DNA of 32,866 bases from DATKQI01 sp035532755 (lineage in GTDB: Bacteria > Pseudomonadota > Alphaproteobacteria > Acetobacterales > Acetobacteraceae). Where the stretch lies: positions 1-32,866 of the forward strand of contig DATKQI010000174.1 in assembly GCA_035532755.1 (NCBI GenBank), given 5' to 3'. This document shows, piece after piece, positions 15,579 through 23,455 of the stretch (positions within the stretch are counted from its first letter, which is position 1; the number at the start of each line of letters is the position of its first letter). Under the pieces are notes generated by a model. The model had not been told where the DNA came from. It worked only from the letters and a program-made list of their open reading frames with translations, and made no database searches. Both the position numbers and the translations under genes were made by a program.

Positions 15579-15749
15579 ATGATCGAATTCATCCGGATAT
15601 GGCTGGCACTGCGTACCGACAGGCGGGGCGTGACGGCGCTGGAGTATGGGCTGATCGCGGCGCTGATCGCCGTGGTCATCATCACCGCGGTCGGCCTGGT
15701 CGGAACCAACTTGAGCGCAACGTTCAACAATATCGCGAAAAGCGTCTAG
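15579..15749 (+). CDS. flp: Flp family type IVb pilin
   Basis: A 56-residue prepilin, the structural subunit of the Tad pilus. The leader is followed by the processing site RRG/VTALEYG: cleavage after G17 leaves V18 as the first residue and puts E22-Y23 at +5/+6, the hallmark of Flp pilins. A hydrophobic helix LIAALIAVVIITAVGLVG follows, then a short polar tail. GAGGGA at 15567-15572 is a good ribosome binding site at 6 nt. It is the first gene of the Tad locus; the peptidase CpaA encoded next would process it. The gap after it (154 bp with two hairpins) could let the pilin be made in excess over the assembly machinery. Confidence 0.93.
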   Translation: MIEFIRIWLALRTDRRGVTALEYGLIAALIAVVIITAVGLVGTNLSATFNNIAKSV

Positions 15750-15766
15750 AGCATCATCGGCCCAAA

Positions 15767-15851
15767 TGGAATCGCGCAGCGATTCCAAGTCGATGAAAAT
15801 GCTCGTGAAATATGAGCTGGAACATGTTCGCTTCAAGCGAACATGCTCCAG
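15767..15851. repeat. Paired-hairpin intergenic element after the Flp pilin gene
   Basis: Starting 17 nt after the pilin stop codon, a 9-bp stem (15767-15775 with 15779-15787, loop GCA) is followed by a 17-nt inverted repeat (15817-15833 with 15835-15851, one mismatch). The region begins CTAGAGCATCATCGGCCC at the stop codon itself, resembling dispersed intergenic repeats that I know from alphaproteobacteria. It may act as a partial terminator or as an RNA-stabilising 3' structure for the pilin transcript. Confidence 0.6.
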
Positions 15852-15903
15852 GGCGGATGGCATCGCCGATCCTGTTTCCAGAACGTCGAACCGGAACACT
15901 GCG

Positions 15904-16419
15904 ATGGCACAAAATGTCGCCCCGCTCCTCGCGCCGCCGCTGCTGATTGCGTCGGTCGCGGTGCTGCTGGCCGCCGCACTGCATGATGTGGCGGCCCGCA
16001 CGGTGCCGAACTGGATGCCGCTGGCACTCGCGGGGCTTGGCGCGACGCTGCGGCTGGCCAGCGGGCAGCTTCCGCAGGCTTTGGCGGTATCGGGCGCGGT
16101 GTTCGTCGTGGCCACGTTGTGCTGGCGGTGCGGGTTTCTGGGTGGTGGGGATGTAAAGCTGTTGGGGGCCGGTGCGCTGGTGGTGCCGCCCGGGGCGGTC
16201 GGCGGGTTTCTGTTGCTGACCAGTCTTGCGGGCGGGGTACTGGCGCTCGGCTACCTCGCGCTCGCGCCACTCCTGCCGCACCCCGCCACGGCGCGGCCAG
16301 CTTTGCTGGCCGCCCGCGTTCTGCGTGCCGAGCAGTACCGAATCCGCCGCCGGTTCCCGCTGCCCTATGCCGTGGCCATCGCGGCCGGGGCGCTGACCCT
16401 GCTGTTGCTGCGGGGGTAG
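15904..16419 (+). CDS. cpaA: A24A prepilin peptidase CpaA/TadV
   Basis: Inner-membrane aspartic peptidase of 171 residues that cleaves the Flp prepilin leader. The two catalytic aspartates are D28 in LHDVAARTVPN and D83 in FLGGGDVKLLGA, both in the expected settings. It lacks an N-terminal methylase domain, as is normal for the Tad-type enzyme. The start MAQNVAPLL at 15904 directly precedes the first transmembrane segment; the frame is open back to 15766, but that part reads through the hairpin element and is not conserved-looking. cpaB starts 6 bp downstream. Confidence 0.9.
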   Translation: MAQNVAPLLAPPLLIASVAVLLAAALHDVAARTVPNWMPLALAGLGATLRLASGQLPQALAVSGAVFVVATLCWRCGFLGGGDVKLLGAGALVVPPGAVGGFLLLTSLAGGVLALGYLALAPLLPHPATARPALLAARVLRAEQYRIRRRFPLPYAVAIAAGALTLLLLRG

Positions 16420-16425
16420 GGCTGC

Positions 16426-17259
16426 ATGGTTCTGCGCATCGCTCTATTGGCCCTGATGGCTCTGGGGCTTGCCGGGTTCGGCACAGTGGCCTGGATTTCC
16501 TCGCGCCCGCCGCCCAGGCCGGTCGCGGCGGCGGTCGCGCAGACGCCGGTTCTGGTCGCCGCCCACCCGCTGCGCGCGGGCAGCCTCCTGCAGCCGGCGG
16601 ACATCGGTGCGAAACGGACCGCCGCTGTCCCACCGGGCACGCCGATCGACTCGCCGGCGGCGCGCGCGGGGCTGCTGGGGGCGATGGTGCGCCACAGCCT
16701 GCCCGCCGGCACGCCGCTGATGCCCGGGGATGTCATCCGCCCCGGGGACCACGGCTTTCTCGCCGCGGTGCTGCGGCCGGGCATGCGTGCGGTGACGGTA
16801 GGGGTCGATCTGATCAGCGGCACCGCCGGGCTCATCTGGCCGGGGGATCGTATCGATCTGATCCTCACGCAGATGATCGCCCGGGCCGGCCAGCCGCTCG
16901 GCCGCCGGATCGCCGGGGAGAGGGTGCTGGCCGACGCGCGGGTGGTCGCGATCGACCAGCACATGATGCAAGGCGCGGTGGCCGGCGGGGCCGCTTCCCT
17001 GCCGGCCCGCACGATCACCCTGGAGGTGACGCCGAACCAGGCGGAGCGGGTGGCTGTGGCCACGCACCTCGGCCAGCTCTCGCTCGTTCTGCGCGCGGCC
17101 GGACATGGGGTGCGGCCGCGGCCGCAGCGGTCGCCGAAGCCGGGGATCGTATGGGGGCAGGATGTCTCGCCGGCCTTGTCCGCCCGGCCGCCGGCCGCCA
17201 CCGCCCCGGTGGTCCGCGTGTTCCAGGGGGCCGATAACGCGCAGGAGTTCAAGTTCTGA
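16426..17259 (+). CDS. cpaB: Flp pilus assembly protein CpaB/RcpC
   Basis: Periplasmic protein of 277 residues anchored by an N-terminal hydrophobic segment (about 4-25). It contains an SAF/ChapFlgA-like domain starting at VLVAAHPLRAGSLLQPADI (about 42-60), followed by the CpaB/RcpC-specific part with RAVTVGVDLISGTAGLIWPG and the TLEVTPNQAERVAVATHLGQ segment. In Tad systems this protein sits with the secretin in the periplasm. Its stop codon overlaps the cpaC start by one base (TGATG). Confidence 0.9.
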   Translation: MVLRIALLALMALGLAGFGTVAWISSRPPPRPVAAAVAQTPVLVAAHPLRAGSLLQPADIGAKRTAAVPPGTPIDSPAARAGLLGAMVRHSLPAGTPLMPGDVIRPGDHGFLAAVLRPGMRAVTVGVDLISGTAGLIWPGDRIDLILTQMIARAGQPLGRRIAGERVLADARVVAIDQHMMQGAVAGGAASLPARTITLEVTPNQAERVAVATHLGQLSLVLRAAGHGVRPRPQRSPKPGIVWGQDVSPALSARPPAATAPVVRVFQGADNAQEFKF

Positions 17260-18635
17260 TGGCGCGAATCGCACATGTCGCTGTCGCCGCGCTGATGGGT
17301 GCTGCCCTTGTCGCGGGCGCGGCCCGCGCGGCCCCGCTGCCGCCGGCTGCAGCGCAGCCCACGGGCACCCTGACACTGGAAGCGGGATCGGGCCGGGTGC
17401 TGGATTTGCCCGGCGCGGCGGCCAGTGTCTTCGCGGCCGATCCGAAGGTGGCCGAGGTGCGCCCGGCCAGCCAGACCAGCCTGTTCGTGTTCGGCCGCAC
17501 CCCGGGGCGCACCACCGTCGCCGCGATGGATGTGGCGGGCCATGTGCTCGCCCAATATACGTTGACGGTGCGGCCTTCCCGCTATGCCGCCGATGCCGCC
17601 GCCGCCGCCATCGCCCGCGCGGTACCCGGCAGCCATGTTGCGGTCTCCGCCCGGCCCGATGGCATTGTGCTGCACGGCACGGTGGGCAGCGCCGCCGCGG
17701 CCGACCGGGCGGTGGCCGCGGCGCGGCATTACGTGGCGAAGGGCGGGGCGGTGGAGAACAGGCTGCACGTGGCCCGTTCCGTGCAGGTCGCGCTGCGGGT
17801 GCGCATCGCGGAAATGTCCCGCAACGTCGCACGAGCTCTCGGCGTGAATTGGCAGGCGCTCGGCTCGATCGGGCGGTTCGCGGTCAATTTCGCCACCGGC
17901 AACAGTCTCGGCGTGGCCGGGGCGGCGGCCAGCGTGCTGGGCGGCGGCTACCGCGGCGCGGTGAACGTCGATGCGATCATCCAGGCGCTCGCCCAGGACA
18001 ATCTCGCGCATCTGCTGGCGGAGCCGACGCTGACGGCGATGAGCGGCCAGACCGCGAGCTTCCTCGTCGGCGGTGAATTCCCCATTCCGGTGGGGCAGCA
18101 GAACGGGCAGGTCACCATCCAGTTCCAGCAGTACGGCGTGTCGCTCTCCTTCGTGCCCACGGTGCTGAGCGGCCGGCGGATCAGCCTGCGCGTACGCCCG
18201 GAGGTGAGCGAGCTGACCACGCAGGGGGCAGTGCAGCTCACGGCCGGCAATTCCGCCATCAGCGTGCCGGCGCTGCTGGTGCGGCGGGCGGAGACCACGG
18301 TGGAGCTGGGCAGCGGCCAGAGCTTCGCCATCGCCGGGCTGCTGCAGGACAATGCCACGCTGGCCAGCACCGCGCTGCCCGGGCTTGGCCAGTTGCCGAT
18401 CCTGGGGGCGCTGTTCCGCTCCAGCAGCTTCCAGCACGACGAGACCGAGCTGGTGATCGTCATCACACCGTACATCGTCCGCCCGGTGAGCGATCCGGCG
18501 GCGCTGCGCCTGCCGACCGACGGCTGGCGGCCGCCTTCGGATCTGGAGCGGATCCTCCTGCTGCGGCAGACCGGGCGCAAGTCGGGAAGCCCGGTACCGC
18601 ACATCCCCGGCGATGCCGGGTTCCTGGTGCAATAG
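17259..18635 (+). CDS. cpaC: Tad outer-membrane secretin CpaC/RcpA
   Basis: Secretin of 458 residues through which the pilus crosses the outer membrane. A signal peptide ends near AGAARA (about 25). Then come the N0-like pilus formation domain (about 40-105), a BON-like segment (about 107-170) and the C-terminal secretin domain with GGEFPIPV, VPTVLSGRRISLRVRPEVSEL, PGLGQLPILGALFRS and the closing ELVIVITPYIVRPV. No lipobox is seen in CpaC itself; the neighbouring CpaD-like lipoprotein may act as pilotin. Translation is probably coupled to cpaB by the one-base overlap. Confidence 0.93.
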   Translation: MARIAHVAVAALMGAALVAGAARAAPLPPAAAQPTGTLTLEAGSGRVLDLPGAAASVFAADPKVAEVRPASQTSLFVFGRTPGRTTVAAMDVAGHVLAQYTLTVRPSRYAADAAAAAIARAVPGSHVAVSARPDGIVLHGTVGSAAAADRAVAAARHYVAKGGAVENRLHVARSVQVALRVRIAEMSRNVARALGVNWQALGSIGRFAVNFATGNSLGVAGAAASVLGGGYRGAVNVDAIIQALAQDNLAHLLAEPTLTAMSGQTASFLVGGEFPIPVGQQNGQVTIQFQQYGVSLSFVPTVLSGRRISLRVRPEVSELTTQGAVQLTAGNSAISVPALLVRRAETTVELGSGQSFAIAGLLQDNATLASTALPGLGQLPILGALFRSSSFQHDETELVIVITPYIVRPVSDPAALRLPTDGWRPPSDLERILLLRQTGRKSGSPVPHIPGDAGFLVQ

Positions 18636-18637
18636 CG

Positions 18638-18922
18638 GTGGGGCGGAGATTGCTGCACGGCCTGATCCTGATGGTGCCGCTGCTGCAGGTGGTGGGTTGC
18701 AGCGCGATCGCCCCGTATCGGCGCACCAGCCCATGGCGCCCGATGGGGGTGAATGCGCGCGACCTCGCGGCGATGGCCGCGAACCCGACGGACCTAGTCC
18801 GGGGGCGCGGCGCCCCTGGCGCTCCTGGGGCGATTGCGGTGACTCCGGTGGCGGGCTTGCGCCGAGGCAAGGCCATTCCCCTGCCGAAAAGCGGCCTCGG
18901 CCGGATCGGCAGCGGCAGATGA
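18638..18922 (+). CDS. cpaD: Shortened CpaD-like pilus lipoprotein
   Basis: A 94-residue lipoprotein beginning at GTG 18638, two bases after the cpaC stop. The lipobox VVGC puts the lipidated cysteine at C21. Residues 39-57, NARDLAAMAANPTDLVRGR, match the conserved C-terminal end of CpaD proteins, which are usually over 200 residues long; the large N-terminal domain is absent. The position between cpaC and cpaE is where cpaD stands in alphaproteobacterial Tad loci. The region after residue 57 is Gly/Ala/Pro-rich and coincides with a GC-rich hairpin (18802-18816), so the C-terminus may be rewritten. Its end overlaps the cpaE start (ATGA). Confidence 0.72.
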   Translation: MGRRLLHGLILMVPLLQVVGCSAIAPYRRTSPWRPMGVNARDLAAMAANPTDLVRGRGAPGAPGAIAVTPVAGLRRGKAIPLPKSGLGRIGSGR

Positions 18923-20175
18923 GTGACGCCGCCGCCCCGGCTGCCGAGGCGCCGCTGGCCCGACCCGACCGCCGGCCGCTGATCGCCTTCATCGCCGACG
19001 CACCGACCGAGGCGGCCCTGCGCGAGGGGTTGATCGAGGCGGCGCCGGGCGGGTTGGATGTGCGGCGGGGCAATGTGCGCGCGGCCATCGCGGCCTTGCA
19101 GAAGATGCCCACGCCCGAATGCCTGGTGGTGGACGTGAGCGGCGAGGAACAGCCGCTGACCGCCCTTGGCCAATTGTCGGAAGTGGTGGAGCCAGGGGCG
19201 CGGGTGCTCGTGATCGGCGAGCTGGAGGATGTGAATTTCTACCGCCACATCACCCGCAGCCTGGGCGCGCTGGAATATCTGTACAAGCCGCTCACGCGCG
19301 ACATGGTGGCCCGCCTGTTCGGGCCGCTGGTGATGCGGGCACCGCCAGGATCGGAAGGCGTGCTGAGCGGGCGCGTGGTGACGATCAGCGGCGTGCGCGG
19401 CGGCGTGGGCGCCACCACCGTCGCCGCCAATCTGGCCTGGCATTTCGGCGTCTCCGCCCGGCGCCACACGGTGCTGCTGGATGCGGACCTGCATCTGGGC
19501 ACGGCGGCATTGCTGCTCGGCGCGAAGACCGGGCCGGGGCTGCGCATGGCGCTGGAGGCGCCGCAGCGGATCGATGCGCTGTTCGTCGAGCGCGCGGCCC
19601 AGCCGGTGGCGGAGCGGCTGCACATTCTTGCAGGTGAGGAGGCGCCCCATGAGCATCATGCCTGCGCCCCAGGTGCCGCGCAGCGGTTGGTCGAGGTGCT
19701 GCGCCAGCGCTACAATTTCGTGCTTGTCGATGCCCGGTTCGCCGCACTCCCGGTCAATCGCGAACTGCTCGACATCGCCCACCGGCGGGTTCTGGTGATG
19801 GAGCCGTCGGTGGCGGGCGTGCGGGATGCGCTGCGCTTCCTGGCGATGCCGGCCGGCCCCAAGCAATCGCAGCGCCCGGTCGTGGTGCTGAACCGGATCG
19901 GCCGTCCGGGAAGCCTCAATCGCCGCCAGGTCGAGGATGCGCTGAAGCTCAGGCCGGACGTGGCGATCCCGGACCTGCCGCGCCTGCTGGGCCATGCCGC
20001 CAACATGGGTGAACCGGCGGTCGGCAGCCGTGGCGCGTTCCGGGCCGGAATCGTGGAGCTGGCGCGCGAGGTCGGGTTCGTCGGCCTGCTCGATGCTTCC
20101 GCCGGGCTCAGGAACCGCGCGCTGCTGAAGGAGCAGAGCCGCCGCAAGGGCCGGCTGTTCGGCCTGTTCGGATGA
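18919..20175 (+). CDS. cpaE: Pilus localisation ATPase CpaE/TadZ
   Basis: MinD/ParA-like protein of 418 residues that places the Tad machine at the cell pole. The N-terminal part (about 20-140) is a receiver-like domain without obvious phosphorylation chemistry. The C-terminal part holds a deviant Walker A, GVRGGVGATT (158-167), followed by LLDADLHLGTAALLLG. The signature lysine of the MinD-type loop (xKGGxGK) is Arg160 here, and the second lysine is also missing, so ATP hydrolysis may be weak or absent. The ATG overlaps the stop of the CpaD-like gene, and its end overlaps cpaF by four bases. Confidence 0.92.
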   Translation: MSDAAAPAAEAPLARPDRRPLIAFIADAPTEAALREGLIEAAPGGLDVRRGNVRAAIAALQKMPTPECLVVDVSGEEQPLTALGQLSEVVEPGARVLVIGELEDVNFYRHITRSLGALEYLYKPLTRDMVARLFGPLVMRAPPGSEGVLSGRVVTISGVRGGVGATTVAANLAWHFGVSARRHTVLLDADLHLGTAALLLGAKTGPGLRMALEAPQRIDALFVERAAQPVAERLHILAGEEAPHEHHACAPGAAQRLVEVLRQRYNFVLVDARFAALPVNRELLDIAHRRVLVMEPSVAGVRDALRFLAMPAGPKQSQRPVVVLNRIGRPGSLNRRQVEDALKLRPDVAIPDLPRLLGHAANMGEPAVGSRGAFRAGIVELAREVGFVGLLDASAGLRNRALLKEQSRRKGRLFGLFG

Positions 20176-21539
20176 GCGGCCTGACGATCCCCACATTCGG
20201 CCGCCGTCGTGACGACGGCGCCGTGGCGGCCGTTCCGCAGTCTGTCGCCGCGCCGCCACCCGGGACGCAGCCTGCAACGCTTGCGCAGATCGGCGAACTC
20301 CGCCGGCTGTGCCTCGCCCGGCTCGATGCCGTGGCGGTGGCGGCATTGCCGCCGGAACGGCTGGCGATCGAGATCGAGCGGCTGATTTCCGGCCTCGCGA
20401 CCGAGCATCGCGTGCAGTTGAACGGGCGGGAGCAGCGCCAGCTTGCGGGCGAGCTGGTCGATGACATGCTGGGTCTCGGCCCGCTGGAGCCGCTGCTCGC
20501 CGACGAGACGATCAACGACATCATGGTGAACGGGCCGGAGCGGGTGTTCGTGGAGCGTGCGGGCAAGGTGGTGCAGGCGCCGGTGCGCTTCCGCGATTCG
20601 CAGCATGTCGCCAACATCTGCCAGCGCATCGCCACCGCGGTGGGGCGGCGGGTGGACGAGGCGAGCCCGATGGTCGATGCGCGGCTGAAAGACGGCTCGC
20701 GCGTCAACATCGTGTTCCACCCGCTGGCGCTGGACGGGCCGTACATCTCCATCCGCAAGTTTGCCCGCAAGATCATCGATTTCGAAAAGCTCCTGCAGTA
20801 CGGCGCGATGAGCCAGCCTGTCGCGCGGGTGCTGGAGATCGCGGCGCGCTGCCGGCTGAATGTGGTCATCTCGGGCGGCACCGGCTCGGGCAAGACCACG
20901 CTGCTGAACGCGATGTCCCGCCTGATCGACCATGGCGAGCGGATCATCACCGTGGAGGATGCGGCGGAGCTGCAATTGCAGCAGCCGCATGTGGTGCGGA
21001 TGGAAACCCGGCCCGCCAGCCTCGAAGGCCGCGGCGAGGTGACGCAACGGGACCTCGTGCGCAACGCCCTGCGCATGCGCCCCGACCGCATCATCATCGG
21101 CGAGGTGCGCGGCGCGGAGGCGTTCGACATGCTGCAGGCGATGAACACCGGGCATGACGGGAGCATGTCCACCATCCACGCCAATACCGCCCGCGATGCC
21201 GTCACCCGCATCGAGAACATGGTGCAGATGGGCAATCTCGGCCTGTCGGTGAAGGCGATCCGCACGCAGATCGTCGGCGCGGTGAACCTGATCGTGCAGG
21301 TGGAACGCCAGCGCGACGGCGTGCGCCGGCTGACCCAGGTGACGGAGGTGGCTGGGCTGGAAGGCGAGGTGCCGATCCTGCACGATATCTTCCGGCTTGA
21401 GATCGGCGGCGAGGGGCTGGATGGGCGGCTGATCGGTCGCTACCGCCCCAGCCGCGCACGGCCGGGCTTCCACGACCGGCTGGCCTATTTCGGCCTGGAT
21501 CGCGCCTGGGCCACGGCATTGGATGAGACCGGCCCATGA
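20172..21539 (+). CDS. cpaF: Tad secretion ATPase CpaF/TadA
   Basis: Cytoplasmic hexameric ATPase of 455 residues that powers pilus extension. The Walker A GGTGSGKTT (K241) is followed by the Asp box ITVEDAAELQL, the Walker B region MRPDRIIIGEVRGAEAFDML and the His-box STIHANTARDAVTRIE. The N-terminal helical region contains LGPLEPLLADETINDIMVN, typical of CpaF. The start ATG overlaps the cpaE stop (ATGA), as does the end with tadB. Confidence 0.95.
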   Translation: MSGLTIPTFGRRRDDGAVAAVPQSVAAPPPGTQPATLAQIGELRRLCLARLDAVAVAALPPERLAIEIERLISGLATEHRVQLNGREQRQLAGELVDDMLGLGPLEPLLADETINDIMVNGPERVFVERAGKVVQAPVRFRDSQHVANICQRIATAVGRRVDEASPMVDARLKDGSRVNIVFHPLALDGPYISIRKFARKIIDFEKLLQYGAMSQPVARVLEIAARCRLNVVISGGTGSGKTTLLNAMSRLIDHGERIITVEDAAELQLQQPHVVRMETRPASLEGRGEVTQRDLVRNALRMRPDRIIIGEVRGAEAFDMLQAMNTGHDGSMSTIHANTARDAVTRIENMVQMGNLGLSVKAIRTQIVGAVNLIVQVERQRDGVRRLTQVTEVAGLEGEVPILHDIFRLEIGGEGLDGRLIGRYRPSRARPGFHDRLAYFGLDRAWATALDETGP

Positions 21540-22507
21540 ACCCGCATGCGATGCGCTGGCTGTCGTGGTCGCTGCTGCTGCTCGCGGGGCTTGGCTTCGC
21601 CGCCTGGCTCCTGGTGCGAATGCAGGCGCGGGAGCAGAAGTTTCGCACGCGCCTCGCCGCGGCGGTGTCGCCGCATCATCGAGCACGCACCCCGGATGCG
21701 GACACGGCGGCGAGCCCCTGGCGCGGGAGCCCGACGCCCTGGGCGGTGCTGTGCCGGCGGGCCGCGCTCGGGTTCGGCTTCGATCCGTTGCGGGCGGACC
21801 AGTATCCGCTGCGGTGGTGGATCGGCATTTCCGCCTGCCTGCTGCCTGCCCGCGCCATCGGCGGATTCCTTGCCGCCATCCTCGGCCCGCTCGCCCTGGT
21901 GGCGGTGTTGCCGATCTGGATCGTGCTGAGCCGCAGCCTTTTCCACCTGTTCGACCATCGCCGCGCCCTGCGGCTGTTCACCCAGATGCCGGATGCGCTC
22001 GCCACGATCGTGCGGGCCGTGCGCGTGGGCATTCCCGTCGCAGACGGGTTGCGCATGGTCGCGCGCGACCTGCCGGAGCCCACGGCCGCGGAATTCTCCC
22101 GCTTGTCGAGCCAGATCGCCATCGGCATGCCGCCCGACGAGGCGCTGCGCGCGATGGCGTTGCGCAACGGGCTGCAGGAATACCGTTTCTTCGCCACCGC
22201 GCTCGCCTTGCAGGCGCAGACGGGCGGCGGGCTGACCGAAACACTGGAGACGCTGGCGGACGTGATCCGCAAGCGGGTGGCGCTGCGCGCGCGGGGCCAT
22301 GCGCTGGCGTCCGAGGCACGGACCAGCGTGATCATTCTGCTGTCGCTGCCGTTCTTTGCCGGCGGGGCGCTGGCACTGCTCAATCCGCACTACATCGCCG
22401 TGCTGTTCTTCACGCCGGGTGGGCGGCGGCTGCTCGGCATCGCCATCCTGTCGCTCGGCATGGGCATGCTGGTGATGCGCAGCATCATCCAGCGCAGCCT
22501 GTCATGA
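21536..22507 (+). CDS. tadB: Tad inner-membrane platform protein TadB
   Basis: Polytopic membrane protein of 323 residues. An N-terminal hydrophobic segment (about 8-27) is followed by two more near 95-140, a cytoplasmic T2SSF domain (LFTQMPDALATIVRAVRVG through QTGGGLTETLETLADVIRKR, about 145-245) and two C-terminal membrane segments. With TadC it forms the platform that couples the CpaF motor to pilin extraction. It overlaps cpaF and tadC by four bases at each end. Confidence 0.93.
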   Translation: MNPHAMRWLSWSLLLLAGLGFAAWLLVRMQAREQKFRTRLAAAVSPHHRARTPDADTAASPWRGSPTPWAVLCRRAALGFGFDPLRADQYPLRWWIGISACLLPARAIGGFLAAILGPLALVAVLPIWIVLSRSLFHLFDHRRALRLFTQMPDALATIVRAVRVGIPVADGLRMVARDLPEPTAAEFSRLSSQIAIGMPPDEALRAMALRNGLQEYRFFATALALQAQTGGGLTETLETLADVIRKRVALRARGHALASEARTSVIILLSLPFFAGGALALLNPHYIAVLFFTPGGRRLLGIAILSLGMGMLVMRSIIQRSLS

Positions 22508-23445
22508 GCCATGTCCTGCTGCTGAAGGCCGCGCTCGGCGGCATCGTGCTGATCGGCGTTCTCGCCGCACTGCTGACAGTGCAACTGCAACGGCAGGAAC
22601 GGTTGGCCGCCAGACTGCGCCAGGTGCGGCAGCATGATGGCGCAGGCCCGGGTGCCGCGGCACGGCCGAGGCACGGCCATCTGTTCCGCCGGATGCTGGC
22701 AAACCTCGGCCAGGCGGTCGCGCAAAGCGGGCTGCTGCCCGGCCGCACGATCGCGGAACTGGAGCACACGTTGCGCGCCGCCGGCCTGCGCGGCGGGCAG
22801 GGGCTCGGCCTGTTCATCGGCAGCAAGATCATTCTGCTGGTCGCCGCGCCCGGCATCGCGCTGCTGGTCCTGCGCGGCATGGCGCTGCAACCGTTGGCAC
22901 GCACCGCACTGATCGTCGGCTGCGCGGTGGCCGGGCTGCTGGGGCCGGATTTCGCCGTGCGCTTCATCCGCAAGCGCCATCTGCGGCGGGTGGAGCGCGG
23001 GCTGCCCGATGCGCTGGACATGATGGTGATCTGCTGCGAAGCCGGCCTCGCGCTCGAACCCGGCATCGCGCGGGTCGGGTCCGAAATGCGTGGATCGAAT
23101 CCGGCGATTTCCGAGGAATTGCTGCTTGTCGCACAGCAATTGCGGATCAACCCGGACTCGCGCGCGGCCCTTCTCGAAATGGGCGCCCGCACGGGCCTCG
23201 AAGGCCTGAAACGGCTGGGCGCGACGCTGACGCAGACGATGCAGTACGGCACGCCGCTTTCCCAGGCCTTGCGCGGGCTGTCCGCCGAATTGCGGCAGGA
23301 GATGCTGACCCGTTTCGAGGCCCGCGCCGCGCGCCTGCCCGTGCTGCTGACCCTGCCGATGATCGTCTTCATCCTGCCATGCGTGTTCATCATCGTCGGC
23401 GGGCCGGCGATGCTGCAACTGTTCAAGACCTTGTCCCGTCATTGA
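22504..23445 (+). CDS. tadC: Tad inner-membrane platform protein TadC
   Basis: Polytopic protein of 313 residues, partner and paralogue of TadB. An N-terminal membrane helix (about 5-27), a second pair near 100-145, a T2SSF domain with RVERGLPDALDMMVICCEAG and QTMQYGTPLSQALRGLSAE, and a terminal helix LPMIVFILPCVFIIVGGPA are visible. The start ATG at 22504 overlaps the tadB stop (ATGA). The same frame is open back into tadB, but only the part from 22504 is TadC-like. Confidence 0.93.
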   Translation: MSHVLLLKAALGGIVLIGVLAALLTVQLQRQERLAARLRQVRQHDGAGPGAAARPRHGHLFRRMLANLGQAVAQSGLLPGRTIAELEHTLRAAGLRGGQGLGLFIGSKIILLVAAPGIALLVLRGMALQPLARTALIVGCAVAGLLGPDFAVRFIRKRHLRRVERGLPDALDMMVICCEAGLALEPGIARVGSEMRGSNPAISEELLLVAQQLRINPDSRAALLEMGARTGLEGLKRLGATLTQTMQYGTPLSQALRGLSAELRQEMLTRFEARAARLPVLLTLPMIVFILPCVFIIVGGPAMLQLFKTLSRH

Positions 23446-23455
23446 GGAAACCGCC

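Noticed and set aside
15766..15903. Longer CpaA starting at 15766
   Set aside because: The extra 46 residues are just the translation of the hairpin element; the peptidase's first membrane segment follows the ATG at 15904.
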